DNA of 64,000 nt from CALABS01 sp050260775 (GTDB lineage: Bacteria; Pseudomonadota; Alphaproteobacteria; Rhodospirillales; Magnetospirillaceae): assembly GCA_050260775.1 (NCBI GenBank), contig JBLNCP010000029.1:62001-126000 (forward strand). Direction: 5' to 3'. Position 1 is the first letter of the stretch, and every line of letters starts with the position of its first letter. Below, piece by piece: positions 1 through 8,641 of this stretch. Made by a program: the position numbers and the translations under genes. The notes beneath the pieces are model-generated. The model was given only the letters and a program-made list of their open reading frames with translations. It ran no database searches and had not been told where the DNA came from.

Positions 1-915
1 GACACCCGCGAGTCCGTCGCCCGCCTCGACGGCGTGGCCGAGGCCGGGATCGTCACCTATCAGTCCGTCCAGATCCCGGTGGGCGAGGGCCGGCAGCAGC
101 GGGTGTTCGTCATCGGCTACGAGCCCGGGAGACCGGGCGGCCCCGTGACCCTGGCCGAAGGCCGCCCCATCTCCCGCAGCCATTTCGAGCTGGTGGTCGA
201 TGCCCGCGCCGGCATCGGGCTGGGCGAGCGGCTGCGCATCGGCGCCGACACCTTCACCGTGGTGGGACGGACCTCGGGGCAGGTCGATTCGGCCGGCAAT
301 CCGCTGCTCTACATGAGCCTCAAGGACGCCCAGAAGCTGCAGTTCGAGCTGCAGGGGGCGGCGGCGCGCAATCAGGCGGCCCGCGGCCAGGCCGCCAACC
401 CCAACCAGGTCAACGCCGTGCTGGCGCGGCTCCACCCGGGGACGGACGCGGCGGCGGTCGCCCGCTCGGTGGAGCGCTGGCGCCATCTCGCCGCCCTGAC
501 CCAGGACGAGCAGGAGGGCATGCTGCTGCGCTCGGTCGTCGACAAGGCCCGCAAGCAGATCGGGCTGTTCACGGTGGTGCTGTTGTCGGTGTCCACCGTG
601 ATCATCGCGCTGATCGTCCACACCATGACCCTCGACAAGGTGCGCGAGATCGCCACCCTCAAGCTGATCGGCGCGCCCGACCGCACCATCGTCGCCTTGA
701 TCATGCAGCAGGCGTTGGCCATGGGCGGCATCAGCTTCGTGCTGGGGGCTGCGCTCATTCTCTCGGCGGCCGACCGCTTCCCCCGGCGGGTGATCATCGA
801 AGGGGCCGACATCGCCCTGCTGGCCGGCGTGGTGGCGGTGGCCTGCGTCCTCGCCAGCCTGCTCGGGGTGCGCCATGCCTTGTCCATCGACCCGTCGCGC
901 GCGCTGGGGGGCTGA
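1..915 (+). CDS. ABC transporter permease, FtsX/MacB type (5' end outside window)
   Basis: The reading frame is open from base 1, so the gene begins upstream and only the last 304 residues are visible. They comprise a soluble periplasmic-type domain (about residues 1-180), one membrane segment near 185-205, the FtsX-family signature REIATLKLIGA just after it, and two further membrane segments before the stop. This is the C-terminal half of the MacB/DevC/LolC type of permease, whose mechanism is mechanotransmission of substrates or lipoproteins out of the inner membrane. The ATPase gene follows after 2 bases, so the two are one operon; a membrane-fusion protein would be expected upstream. The substrate cannot be read from the sequence. 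Confidence 0.85.
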   Translation, partial: DTRESVARLDGVAEAGIVTYQSVQIPVGEGRQQRVFVIGYEPGRPGGPVTLAEGRPISRSHFELVVDARAGIGLGERLRIGADTFTVVGRTSGQVDSAGNPLLYMSLKDAQKLQFELQGAAARNQAARGQAANPNQVNAVLARLHPGTDAAAVARSVERWRHLAALTQDEQEGMLLRSVVDKARKQIGLFTVVLLSVSTVIIALIVHTMTLDKVREIATLKLIGAPDRTIVALIMQQALAMGGISFVLGAALILSAADRFPRRVIIEGADIALLAGVVAVACVLASLLGVRHALSIDPSRALGG

Positions 916-917
916 GC

Positions 918-1616
918 ATGGCCGGAGCCATCGTCGAGGTCCGCGGCCTGTCCAAGCACTACGGTGACGGCGCCACCAGGGTCGATGCGCTGAAGGCGAT
1001 CGACCTCGACATCACCGCCGGCACGGTGGTCGGATTGCTGGGCCCCAGCGGGTCGGGCAAGAGCACCCTGCTCGGGTGCATCGGCGGCATCGTCGACCCC
1101 AGCGCGGGGGTGATGGCCCTCGACGGCGAGACGGTCTTCGACGGCGGCTGGCGGCGCACGGACCTGCGGCGGATGCGGCTGGAGAAGATCGGCTTCATCT
1201 TCCAGTTCCACAACCTCATCCCCTTCCTGACGGTGTCCGAGAACATCGAAGTGGTGCTGACGCTCGCCGGCTGGCCGAGGGCGAAGGCCAGCGCGCGGGC
1301 GCGGGAATTGCTGGACTATCTGCAGGTCGGCGAGAAGGCGACGGCGATGCCGGCGCAACTGTCGGGCGGCCAGGCCCAGCGGGTCGCCATCGCCCGCGCG
1401 CTGGCGAACACGCCGCGCCTCATCCTGGCCGACGAACCCACCGCCGCCCTCGATGGCGAGCGCGCCGCCATCGTCATGGGGCTGCTGCGCAAGGTGGCGG
1501 CCGAGCAACAGGCGGCGGTGGTCGTGGTCACCCACGACCACAAGGTGATGGCCCAGTTCGATGCGGTCCACGTGCTGGAGGACGGCCGGCTGGCCAGGAC
1601 GGAGGTGCCGGCATGA
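918..1616 (+). CDS. ABC transporter ATP-binding protein, MacB/LolD/DevA type
   Basis: This 232-residue nucleotide-binding subunit has a Walker A motif GPSGSGKST near residue 42, the ABC signature LSGGQAQR near 148, a Walker B LILADEPTAALD, and the switch histidine in VVVTHDHK. Length and motifs fit the small stand-alone ATPases that serve FtsX-type permeases, such as the one immediately upstream. It powers the export complex at the inner membrane. The stop overlaps the start of the following TetR gene (ATGA), implying translational coupling of transporter and regulator. No defect is seen in the catalytic motifs. Confidence 0.92.
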   Translation: MAGAIVEVRGLSKHYGDGATRVDALKAIDLDITAGTVVGLLGPSGSGKSTLLGCIGGIVDPSAGVMALDGETVFDGGWRRTDLRRMRLEKIGFIFQFHNLIPFLTVSENIEVVLTLAGWPRAKASARARELLDYLQVGEKATAMPAQLSGGQAQRVAIARALANTPRLILADEPTAALDGERAAIVMGLLRKVAAEQQAAVVVVTHDHKVMAQFDAVHVLEDGRLARTEVPA

Positions 1617-2206
1617 GGGTCCGCAAGAGCCGCGACGAACGCCGGCTGGAGGTGGTGGAGACCACGCTGCGCCTCGCCGCCCGGCTGGGGCCGGACCGCA
1701 TCACCGCCGAGGCCATCGCCCAGGAGCTCGGCGTGTCGCAGCCGGCGGTGTTCCGCCATTTTCCCCGCAAGGACGACATCTGGACCGCCACCATCGACTG
1801 GCTGGGCGACAGCCTGCAGCAGGCGTGGGAGAGGTCGGCCGAGGGGGTGGCGGCGGCGGAGCTGCTGCCGGCCCTGGTCGCGGCCCATCTCGCCTTCGTT
1901 GAGAGCCACCCGGCGGTGCCGCTGGTGCTGCTGTCGCCCGAACTGCAGGCAAGGCACGAGAGCGTCCGCCAGGCGACCGCGCGCCTGATGGGGCTGTTCC
2001 ACGCCAGGCTGGGGCAGGCGCTGGAGCGGGGGCGGACGGCCGGAGCCTATGGCGAGGACCTCGACCCGGCACGGGCGGCGTGGATGCTGCTGGCCATCAT
2101 CCAGGGCGTGGCGCTCAGGTGGACGGCCAGCCGCCAGGCCTTCGACCTCCGGGCCGAAGGCCTCGCCCTGGTCGGCATGGCCGTTGCCGGGATCGCGCGG
2201 CGCTGA
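1613..2206 (+). CDS. TetR/AcrR family transcriptional regulator
   Basis: This 197-residue protein has an N-terminal TetR DNA-binding domain: residues 8-60 contain the helix-turn-helix ITAEAIAQELGVSQPAVFRHF followed by the usual KDDIW. The C-terminal two thirds are helical and would be the ligand and dimerisation domain. The chosen ATG overlaps the ABC ATPase stop in an ATGA arrangement; longer upstream starts in this frame only shadow the ATPase gene. Placement as the last gene of the export operon suggests it represses that operon in response to the exported compound, which is inference from neighbourhood. Confidence 0.88.
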   Translation: MRVRKSRDERRLEVVETTLRLAARLGPDRITAEAIAQELGVSQPAVFRHFPRKDDIWTATIDWLGDSLQQAWERSAEGVAAAELLPALVAAHLAFVESHPAVPLVLLSPELQARHESVRQATARLMGLFHARLGQALERGRTAGAYGEDLDPARAAWMLLAIIQGVALRWTASRQAFDLRAEGLALVGMAVAGIARR

Positions 2207-2209
2207 TCC

Positions 2210-2542
2210 TCAGCCGTTTCTTTCCAGCCAGGCCTGCCGCTGCACCCGGTCGAATTCGTCGCGCATCTGCTCCATGGACAGGAAGATGCCGTAGCCCATC
2301 AGGTCGTTGCGGATCTTGACCAGCAGGAAGTCGGTGGTCTCCGGGCTGGCGGCCTTGGCGAAATCCACGTCCAGCAGCAGGCGGGTGTAGTTCTGGGAAT
2401 CGTCGTCGGTGAGATCGCAGGCCCATTCCGCCAGCAGCCGGTTGCGGCGGGCCCGCACCCAGAAGGCGCCCTCCTGCTCGGCCACGAAGGCGGCCTGGGC
2501 GGTGCTGCCCTTCGAATGCATGGTCTGGAGGAAGGTCTGCAT
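2210..2542 (-). CDS. DUF1476 protein, divergent homologue of F1-ATPase inhibitor subunit zeta
   Basis: The 110-residue product carries the DUF1476 core: an ARRNRLLAEW stretch near residue 32 (canonical zeta proteins have ARRNKLLGLW), an acidic aspartate-rich segment, and a C-terminal helix with KIRNDL. Alphaproteobacterial zeta subunits block ATP hydrolysis by the F1 motor using their N-terminal segment. Here the N-terminus differs from the canonical FAHDEELRFKAE block, so this may be a paralogue with another role. Its ATG shares one base with the TGA of the upstream GIY-YIG gene, so it is the last gene of a tight operon that may start at mcd. Confidence 0.68.
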   Translation of the reverse strand: MQTFLQTMHSKGSTAQAAFVAEQEGAFWVRARRNRLLAEWACDLTDDDSQNYTRLLLDVDFAKAASPETTDFLLVKIRNDLMGYGIFLSMEQMRDEFDRVQRQAWLERNG

Positions 2543-2799
2543 CAGGAACAGTCTGCCTTGAGGGCGGTCTTCAACAGGCGGTCGCGCTTGACCTGCAGTT
2601 CGCGCCGCAGTGCCGCGGCCTTGTCGAACGGCCCCTCCATGTAGGTGACCGTCCAGGGACCGCGGCCGCGGGTGAACTTGGCGCCGCTGCCTGCGTTGTG
2701 GGCGGCGAGGCGGGCATCCACGTCGATGGCGATGCCGGTGTAGGCGATTCCGGCCGGATTGAGAAGCACGTAGAGGTACCAGGCGGGCGGCGCGCTCAT
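2542..2799 (-). CDS. GIY-YIG domain endonuclease-like protein (UPF0213/YhbQ type)
   Basis: An 85-residue single-domain protein. The family core is clear: YLYVLLN at residue 8 and AYTGIA around residue 19 form the GIY...YIG-like pair, followed by an arginine (DARLAAHNAG) and KFTRGRGPW, all typical of the small YhbQ/UPF0213 group. Members fold like the catalytic domain of UvrC and homing endonucleases; some have been reported to cut DNA, but the cellular role of the small ones is unclear. It overlaps the upstream gene by an ATGA and touches the downstream gene, so it is translated within the same operon. Confidence 0.85.
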   Translation of the reverse strand: MSAPPAWYLYVLLNPAGIAYTGIAIDVDARLAAHNAGSGAKFTRGRGPWTVTYMEGPFDKAAALRRELQVKRDRLLKTALKADCS

Positions 2800-3155
2800 G
2801 CCTCTTCCAGCACCCGCAGTCGTGCCTCCAGCCGCTCGGCGTGGTCGGCCGGCAGGTCGCCGCGGGCGGCGGCAGCCTTGATGAAGGTGAGGCAGCGCCG
2901 CATCAGCGCCGGCCGCCCGATGGCGTTCATGGCGAGCAGGAGTGCGGCTTCGGCGCCGTCCAGGCCGGCCTCGTCGACGGTGGGCCAGCCGTCCTCGTCG
3001 ACCATCAGCTCCAGCTCGCGGGCATTGCGGGCACGCAACTCGGGCAGCGCGCCCGCTTCGGCGCGCCGGTCGGCGTCCGCGAGGGAGAGCAGGCGATGTC
3101 GGAGGCCGGGGTCGTGGACCAAGGGGGAGCGCGAGGGGCCGCCGGCCCCCCGCAT
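2796..3155 (-). CDS. Small protein resembling DUF6624
   Basis: A 119-residue soluble protein. The central stretch with GWPTVDEAGLDGAEAALLLA (about residues 57-76) resembles the core of DUF6624 proteins, where a Gly-Trp/Phe-Pro motif precedes an alanine-rich helix; a second helical region follows near residues 84-118. No catalytic motif or membrane segment is visible and the function is unknown. It starts 5 bases after the mcd stop and its stop overlaps the GIY-YIG start, so it probably belongs to the mcd transcript. The ATG used is the only convenient start before the mcd stop codon. Confidence 0.6.
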   Translation of the reverse strand: MRGAGGPSRSPLVHDPGLRHRLLSLADADRRAEAGALPELRARNARELELMVDEDGWPTVDEAGLDGAEAALLLAMNAIGRPALMRRCLTFIKAAAARGDLPADHAERLEARLRVLEEA

Positions 3156-3160
3156 TTTCC

Positions 3161-4822
3161 CTAGCCGCGGTTGCCGGACAGCAGGCCGCGGGCGATCACC
3201 TGCGCCTGGATCTCGGCCGCGCCCTCGAAGATGTTGAGGATGCGGGCGTCACACAGGATGCGGCTGATCTGGTACTCCTCGGCATAGCCGTTGCCGCCGT
3301 GGATCTGCAGCGCGTTGTCGGCGTTGGACCAGGCGACGCGGGCGGCCAGCAGCTTGGCCATGCCGGCCTCGATGTCGCAACGCTGGTCGGAATCCTTCTC
3401 GCGGGCCGAGAAGTAGGTGAGCTGGCGGGCGATCATGGTCTCGACCGCCGCCCACGCCACCTTGCAGGCGACGCGCGGGAAGGCGTAGAGCGGCTTGCCG
3501 AACTGGATGCGCTCCTTGGCGTAGCGCTGGCCGACCTCGAGGGCGTTCTGGGCCACGCCCACCGCGCGGGCGGCGGTCTGGATGCGGGCGCTCTCGAAGG
3601 TCTCCATTAGCTGCTTGAAGCCCTGGCCCTCGACGCCGCCCAGCAGGTTGCCGGCGGGAACCTCGAACTCGTCGAAGCCAAGCTCGTACTCCTTCATGCC
3701 GCGGTAGCCGAGCACCTTGATCTCGCCGCCGGTCATGCCCTTGGCCGGGAAGGGCTCGTCCTCGGTGCCGCGCGGCTTGGGCGCCAGCATCATGGACAGG
3801 CCGCGCCAATCCTTGGTGTTGGGGTCGGTGCGCACCAGCAGCGTCATCAGGTCCGAGCGGCTGGCGTGGGTGATCCAGGTCTTGTTGCCGGTGACCTTGT
3901 AGGTGTCGCCGTCCTTGACCGCGCGGGTGCGCAAGGACCCGAGGTCGGAGCCGGTGTTGGGCTCGGTGAACACGGCGGTCGGCAGGATCTCGCCCGAGGC
4001 GATCTTGGGCAGCCATTCCGCCTTCTGCTCGGGGGTGCCGCCCAGGCGGATCAGCTCGCCGGCGATCTCGGCGCGGGTGCCCAAGCTGCCGACGCCGATG
4101 TAGCCGCGGGACAGTTCCTCGGTGACCACGCACATGGCGGTCTTGCCCATGCCCAAGCCGCCGAATTCCTCGGGGAGCGTCAGGCCGAACACGCCCATCT
4201 CGGCGACCTGCTCGACGATCTCCAGCGGGATCAGCACGTCCTTCAGGTGCCATTCGTGGCAGTGCGGCGCCACCTGGTCCTCGACGAAGCGGCGGAACTG
4301 GTCGCGGATCATCTCCAGCGTCTCGTCGTCGAGGCCGAGCTCACCGTAATGGTGGCCGTCCTCGATCAGCTGGGCGATGCGCACGCGCACGGCGGCGGTG
4401 TTGCCCTGCTTCCTCAAGATGCTGGTCTGCTCCGAGCCGTGCTGGTGGCACAGCCCCGAATCGAGGCCGAGGTCGGCGGGGCGGATGAACTCGCCCTGGC
4501 TCATGGGGATGCCGCCGAAGATCTGGGCGATGTACTCGCCGAACGCCGATTGCAGCATCAGCTGTTCGAGCTCGCCGAACTTGCCGGCCGCCTGCAGGCG
4601 CTTGGCCCATTCCAGCATCTGTGCCAGCGCCTCCACGTAGGTGGTCAGCCAGGCGTAGCCGTGGGCGGCCTCCTGGTTGGCCTCGAACAAGGCGGAATCG
4701 ATCTTGCCGTCCTTGCTCACCAGGGCGGTGACGGAGGCCTTGGCGGCGGCGTGCAGGCCGCGGACCGAGGCGAGGGCCGCCTCGCAGGTGGCGATGAGGT
4801 CGGGCAGGAGCAGGCTGGTCAT
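3161..4822 (-). CDS. mcd: (2S)-methylsuccinyl-CoA dehydrogenase
   Basis: This 553-residue flavoprotein of the acyl-CoA dehydrogenase superfamily has about 165 extra N-terminal residues. The C-terminal 385 residues contain FTEPNTGSD, the KTWITHASRSD flavin/substrate region, and the final helix motif with FEGAAEIQ. The long N-terminal extension and location beside ccr are the marks of methylsuccinyl-CoA dehydrogenase, which oxidises (2S)-methylsuccinyl-CoA to mesaconyl-CoA in the ethylmalonyl-CoA pathway, passing electrons to electron-transfer flavoprotein. An isovaleryl- or isobutyryl-CoA dehydrogenase role is less likely given length and context. It lies downstream of ccr on the same strand, separated by a palindromic repeat. 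Confidence 0.9.
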   Translation of the reverse strand: MTSLLLPDLIATCEAALASVRGLHAAAKASVTALVSKDGKIDSALFEANQEAAHGYAWLTTYVEALAQMLEWAKRLQAAGKFGELEQLMLQSAFGEYIAQIFGGIPMSQGEFIRPADLGLDSGLCHQHGSEQTSILRKQGNTAAVRVRIAQLIEDGHHYGELGLDDETLEMIRDQFRRFVEDQVAPHCHEWHLKDVLIPLEIVEQVAEMGVFGLTLPEEFGGLGMGKTAMCVVTEELSRGYIGVGSLGTRAEIAGELIRLGGTPEQKAEWLPKIASGEILPTAVFTEPNTGSDLGSLRTRAVKDGDTYKVTGNKTWITHASRSDLMTLLVRTDPNTKDWRGLSMMLAPKPRGTEDEPFPAKGMTGGEIKVLGYRGMKEYELGFDEFEVPAGNLLGGVEGQGFKQLMETFESARIQTAARAVGVAQNALEVGQRYAKERIQFGKPLYAFPRVACKVAWAAVETMIARQLTYFSAREKDSDQRCDIEAGMAKLLAARVAWSNADNALQIHGGNGYAEEYQISRILCDARILNIFEGAAEIQAQVIARGLLSGNRG

Positions 4823-4848
4823 GGGCGGGTCCCTTGGAAAAAAAGTCC

Positions 4849-4921
4849 GTCATCCTGAGCGAAGCGAAGGATCTCCCAGGCGGCTGGGAGATCCTTCGGT
4901 CGCGAGCTCCCTCAGGATGAC
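4849..4921. repeat. Intergenic palindromic element, family A (GTCATCCTGAGC type)
   Basis: A 73-bp element starting GTCATCCTGAGCGAAGCGAA and ending CTCAGGATGAC, with internal complementary halves GGATCTCCCA and TGGGAGATCC. It can fold into one long hairpin in either transcript. It lies between ccr and mcd, where it could attenuate transcription or stabilise the upstream message. Related copies occur at 39844-39912 and 46572-46662. Confidence 0.8.
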
Positions 4922-4935
4922 ACGGGTTGTGGTGG

Positions 4936-6222
4936 TCAGCCCTCGATGCAGTCCTCGAGGGTGTGGCGGCCGGGCTTGAAGGCCTGCACCAGCACGGCCA
5001 TGTTGCCGGGCTTGTGCTGGTTCTTCAGCATCTTCATGTGCGCGGCCGGGATCTCGTCCCACGGGAAGACCTCGGACATGCAGGGGTCGATGCGGCGCTC
5101 GATCACCAGCTGGTTGGCCTGGGCCGCCTGCAGCAGGTTGGCGAAGTGGCTGCCCTGGATGCGCTTCTGGCGCATCCACACGAAGCGGGCGTCGAAGGTC
5201 AGGTTGTAGCCGGTGGTGCCGGCGCAGAACACCACCATGCCGCCGCGCTTGACCACGTTGCACGACACCGGGAAGGTCGCCTCGCCGGGGTGTTCGAACA
5301 CGAAGTCGACGTCGTTGCCCTTGCCGGTGATGTCCCAGATGGCCTTGCCGAACTCGCGGACCTTCTTCATGTAGGTCTTGAAGGCTTCCTGGTCGCCGTC
5401 CACGTCGGGCAGCTGGCCCCAGCAGTCGAAGTCCTTGCGGTTGATCACGCCCTTGGCGCCGAGGCCGAGGACGAAGTCGCGCTTGTCCTCTTCCGAGATC
5501 ACGCCGATGGCGTTGGCGCCGGCCACCGAGATCAGCTGGATCGCCATGGAGCCGAGGCCGCCGGCGGCACCCCACACCAGCACGTTGTGGCCCGGGCGCA
5601 GGATGTGCGGGCGATGGCCGAACAGCATGCGGTAGGCGGTGGCGAGCGTCAGCGTGTAGCAGGCGCTCTCTTCCCAGGTCAGGTGCTTGGGACGATGCAT
5701 CAGCTGCTGGGCCTGGACGCGGCAGAACTGCGCGAACGAGCCGTCGGGGGTCTCGTAGCCCCAGATGCGCTGGCTGGGCGAGTTCATCGGGTCGCCGCCG
5801 TTGCACTCCTCGTCGTCGCCGTCGGTCTGGTTGCAGTGGACCACGACCTCGTCGCCGACCTTCCAGCGCTTGACCTTCGATCCCACCTTCCAGACGATGC
5901 CGGAGGCGTCGGAGCCGGCGATGTGGTAGGGGGCCTTGTGGTAGTCGAAGGGAGAGATCGGCTTGCCGAGGGCCGCCCAGACGCCGTTGTAGTTGACGCC
6001 GGCGGCCATCACCATGACCAGCACCTCGTGCGGATCGATCTCCGGGGTCTCGACCACTTCGCACAGCATGGCGGTGTCGGGATTGCCGTGGCGCTCGCGA
6101 CGGATCGCCCACGCGTACATCTTCGACGGCACATGGCCGAGCGGGGGGATCTCGCCAACCTCGTAGAGGTCCTTCACCGCCTGGCCCGGCCGGATCTCGG
6201 CCATCTTCGCCGCTTCGCTCAT
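4936..6222 (-). CDS. ccr: Crotonyl-CoA carboxylase/reductase
   Basis: A 428-residue medium-chain dehydrogenase/reductase with the features of Ccr: N-terminal VNYNGVWAA region, the inserted HCNQTDGDDEECNGGDPM segment typical of this family, the nucleotide-binding WGAAGGLGSMA, and GSHFAN containing the histidine that helps hold CO2. The enzyme reduces and carboxylates crotonyl-CoA with NADPH and CO2 to (2S)-ethylmalonyl-CoA, the key step of the ethylmalonyl-CoA pathway. The ATG is chosen because AGAGGAG sits just upstream and the product starts like other Ccr proteins; an in-frame extension to 6363 has no support. It is divergent from ecm and followed by mcd. Confidence 0.95.
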   Translation of the reverse strand: MSEAAKMAEIRPGQAVKDLYEVGEIPPLGHVPSKMYAWAIRRERHGNPDTAMLCEVVETPEIDPHEVLVMVMAAGVNYNGVWAALGKPISPFDYHKAPYHIAGSDASGIVWKVGSKVKRWKVGDEVVVHCNQTDGDDEECNGGDPMNSPSQRIWGYETPDGSFAQFCRVQAQQLMHRPKHLTWEESACYTLTLATAYRMLFGHRPHILRPGHNVLVWGAAGGLGSMAIQLISVAGANAIGVISEEDKRDFVLGLGAKGVINRKDFDCWGQLPDVDGDQEAFKTYMKKVREFGKAIWDITGKGNDVDFVFEHPGEATFPVSCNVVKRGGMVVFCAGTTGYNLTFDARFVWMRQKRIQGSHFANLLQAAQANQLVIERRIDPCMSEVFPWDEIPAAHMKMLKNQHKPGNMAVLVQAFKPGRHTLEDCIEG

Positions 6223-6473
6223 GCAGCCAACTCCTCTTGGAATAGGGTCTTGCCCTGCTACCCGTCGGTATGGGCTCCCTTGCCCCATCGGGCGGCGGGC
6301 TTCACCCATCGACGACACCACATCACCGGGTTTTAGCGTTTTGCGTCTTTCTTCGCAATGCACAAAATGATAGTTTGTTTCGTGTCGCGCTGATGTCGAG
6401 AAACTTTACGTCGTAAGGCTTTCCGTTGGCGGAAGGATCATGTTGCAACGCAAGATGTGAGGGTGAGCAGGGA
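6223..6473. promoter_or_regulatory. Divergent ccr/ecm control region
   Basis: This 251-bp gene-free gap separates two pathway genes transcribed outward and must hold both promoters. It is clearly less GC-rich than its flanks between about 6330 and 6420. Direct inspection shows TTTTGCG (6339-6345) facing CGCAATGCACAAAA (6354-6367), and ATGTTGCAACGCAAGA (6440-6455), which resembles the PhaR-like boxes near the phasin gene. Ribosome-binding sites are AGAGGAG for ccr and GAGCAGGGA for ecm. The exact promoters cannot be assigned by eye. Confidence 0.55.
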
Positions 6474-8486
6474 ATGACGCAAGGAACTCCGTCCGGAAAC
6501 AAGGCACCTACCCGCGAGAAGCCGTGGCTCTTTCGCACGTATTCGGGTCATAGCTCCGCGGCCGAGAGCAACAAGCTGTTCCGCACCAACCTGACCAAGG
6601 GTCAGACCGGACTGTCCATCGCCTTCGACCTGCCGACCCAGACCGGCTACGATTCCGACCATCCGCTCGCCCGGGGCGAGGTCGGCAAGGTCGGCGTGCC
6701 CATCTGCCACATCGGCGACATGTCCACTCTTTTCGAGCAAATCCCTCTCGAAAAGATGAACACCTCGATGACCATCAATGCTCCGGCGGCGTGGATGCTT
6801 TCGCTCTACATCGCGGTGGCCGAGCGCCAGGGGGCGGCGCGCACGTCGCTGAACGGCACGACCCAGAACGACATCATCAAGGAATACCTGTCGCGCGGCA
6901 CCTACATCTTCGCGCCGCAGCCGTCGCTCAAGCTCACCAGCGACGTCATCGCCTTCACCTACCGCGAGGTTCCCAAGTGGAACCCCATGAACGTGTGCTC
7001 GTACCACCTGCAGGAGGCCGGCGCGACGCCCGAGCAGGAGCTGGCCTATGCCCTGGCCACCGCCATCGCCGTGCTCGACACCGTGCGTCCCACCGTTCCG
7101 GCGGCCGAGTTCCCGCAGGTGGTCGGCCGCATCTCCTTCTTCGTCAACGCCGGCATCCGCTTCGTCACCGAACTGTGCAAGATGCGCGCGTTCACCTACT
7201 TGTGGGATGAGATCTGCCGCGAGCGCTACGGCATCGACGACGAGAAGCTGCGCCGCTTCCGCTACGGCGTGCAGGTCAACTCGCTGGGCCTGACCGAGCC
7301 GCAGCCCGAGAACAACGTCTACCGCATCCTGCTGGAGATGCTGGCGGTGGTGCTGTCCAAGGACGCCCGCGCCCGCGCCGTGCAGCTGCCGGCCTGGAAC
7401 GAGGCCCTCGGCCTGCCGCGTCCGTGGGACCAGCAATGGTCGCTCAGGCTGCAGCAGATCGTCGCCTACGAGACCGACCTGCTGGAATACGGCGACATCT
7501 TCAACGGCTCGACCGAGATCGCCCGCAAGGTGGCCGAACTGATGGAGGGGGCCCGCGAGGAGCTCGCCCGCATCGACGGCATGGGCGGTGCCGTGGCGGC
7601 GGTGGAATCCAGCTACATGAAGCAGAAGCTGGTGGAGTCGAACGCCCGGCGCATCGGCGACATCGAGGCCGGCGAGCAGATCGTGGTCGGCGTCAACAAG
7701 TGGACCGAGACCGAGCCCAGCCCGCTGACCACCGGCGCCCAAGGAACCGGCGAAGGGGCCATCCTCACCGTCGATCCCAGGGCCGAGGCCGAGCAGATCG
7801 AGCGCTTGAAAGCGTTCAAGGCCTCCCGCGACGGCAAGGCGGTGGACAAGGCGCTGGCCGAGCTGCGCTCGGCCGCCGCCGAGGGCCGCAACGTGATGGA
7901 GCCCTCCATCGCCGCCGCCCATGCCGGCGTCACCACCGGCGAGTGGGCCCAGACGCTGCGCGAGGTGTTCGGCGAGTACCGCGCCCCCACCGGCGTGGCC
8001 CGCGCCGCCGCCCAGGCCCGCGGCGAGAAGATCGCCGAGGTCAGGAAGCTGGTCGACGAGACCTCGGCCAAGATCGGCCGCCGCATCAAGATGCTGGTGG
8101 GCAAGCCCGGCCTCGACGGCCACTCCAACGGCGCCGAGCAGATCGCGGTGCGCGCCCGCGATGCCGGCATGGAGGTGGTTTACGAAGGCATCCGCCTGAC
8201 CCCCGCCCAGATCGTCAACGCCGCCCTGGAGGAGGGCGTGCATGTGGTCGGTCTGTCGATCCTGTCGGGCAGCCACGTGCCGCTGGTCACCGAGGTGCTG
8301 GAGCGCATGCGCGCCGCCGGCCTGGGCGACATCCCGGTGGTGGCCGGCGGCATCATCCCCGCCGAGGACGCCAAGACCCTGCTGGCGGCCGGCTGCGCCC
8401 GCATCTACACGCCGAAGGACTACGACATCACCGCCATCATGGGCGATATCGTCGAACTGGTGGCCGGCCGCGCCAAGGCTGCGTGA
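6474..8486 (+). CDS. ecm: Ethylmalonyl-CoA mutase, B12-dependent
   Basis: A 670-residue coenzyme-B12 mutase. Residues 1-520 form the acyl-CoA mutase barrel, opening with KPWLFRTYSGHSSAAESN and containing the FDLPTQTGYDSDHP substrate loop. The last 130 residues are the B12-binding domain, with the DGHSNG motif (DxHxxG) whose histidine ligates cobalt, then LSILSGSH and VVAGGIIP. It interconverts (2R)-ethylmalonyl-CoA and (2S)-methylsuccinyl-CoA. Similarity to methylmalonyl-CoA mutase is expected; divergence from ccr and proximity of mcd favour Ecm. The start at 6474 has a purine-rich Shine-Dalgarno; an in-frame start 48 bases upstream lacks one. A strong terminator follows. Confidence 0.93.
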   Translation: MTQGTPSGNKAPTREKPWLFRTYSGHSSAAESNKLFRTNLTKGQTGLSIAFDLPTQTGYDSDHPLARGEVGKVGVPICHIGDMSTLFEQIPLEKMNTSMTINAPAAWMLSLYIAVAERQGAARTSLNGTTQNDIIKEYLSRGTYIFAPQPSLKLTSDVIAFTYREVPKWNPMNVCSYHLQEAGATPEQELAYALATAIAVLDTVRPTVPAAEFPQVVGRISFFVNAGIRFVTELCKMRAFTYLWDEICRERYGIDDEKLRRFRYGVQVNSLGLTEPQPENNVYRILLEMLAVVLSKDARARAVQLPAWNEALGLPRPWDQQWSLRLQQIVAYETDLLEYGDIFNGSTEIARKVAELMEGAREELARIDGMGGAVAAVESSYMKQKLVESNARRIGDIEAGEQIVVGVNKWTETEPSPLTTGAQGTGEGAILTVDPRAEAEQIERLKAFKASRDGKAVDKALAELRSAAAEGRNVMEPSIAAAHAGVTTGEWAQTLREVFGEYRAPTGVARAAAQARGEKIAEVRKLVDETSAKIGRRIKMLVGKPGLDGHSNGAEQIAVRARDAGMEVVYEGIRLTPAQIVNAALEEGVHVVGLSILSGSHVPLVTEVLERMRAAGLGDIPVVAGGIIPAEDAKTLLAAGCARIYTPKDYDITAIMGDIVELVAGRAKAA

Positions 8487-8513
8487 ATCCCTAAGCCCAG
8501 ACTTGAGAATGCC

Positions 8514-8540
8514 AGCCCCGGCTTCGGCCGGGGCTTTTTT
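8514..8540 (+). terminator. Rho-independent terminator of ecm
   Basis: A 9-bp perfect stem AGCCCCGGC/GCCGGGGCT closed by a stable TTCG tetraloop and followed by a run of T. It lies 28 bases after the ecm stop. Confidence 0.93.
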
Positions 8541-8641
8541 CTCCATCGCCGACTGGCGATTAAGTCGGGCACGCTGAAAGGTTGATTTTTCCGGGCCGCA
8601 CATCGACAATGGTGCCGTCTTCCAGAAGGGAGGAAACGGCC

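Noticed and set aside
372..1571. Long minus-strand open frame opposite the ABC genes
   Set aside because: It is a GC-rich shadow of the transporter genes, with low-complexity His/Arg/Gly composition and no start context.
6438..8609. 723-codon open frame antisense to ecm
   Set aside because: Very long but antisense to a clear mutase gene; its product is His/Gly/Leu-rich with no domain.
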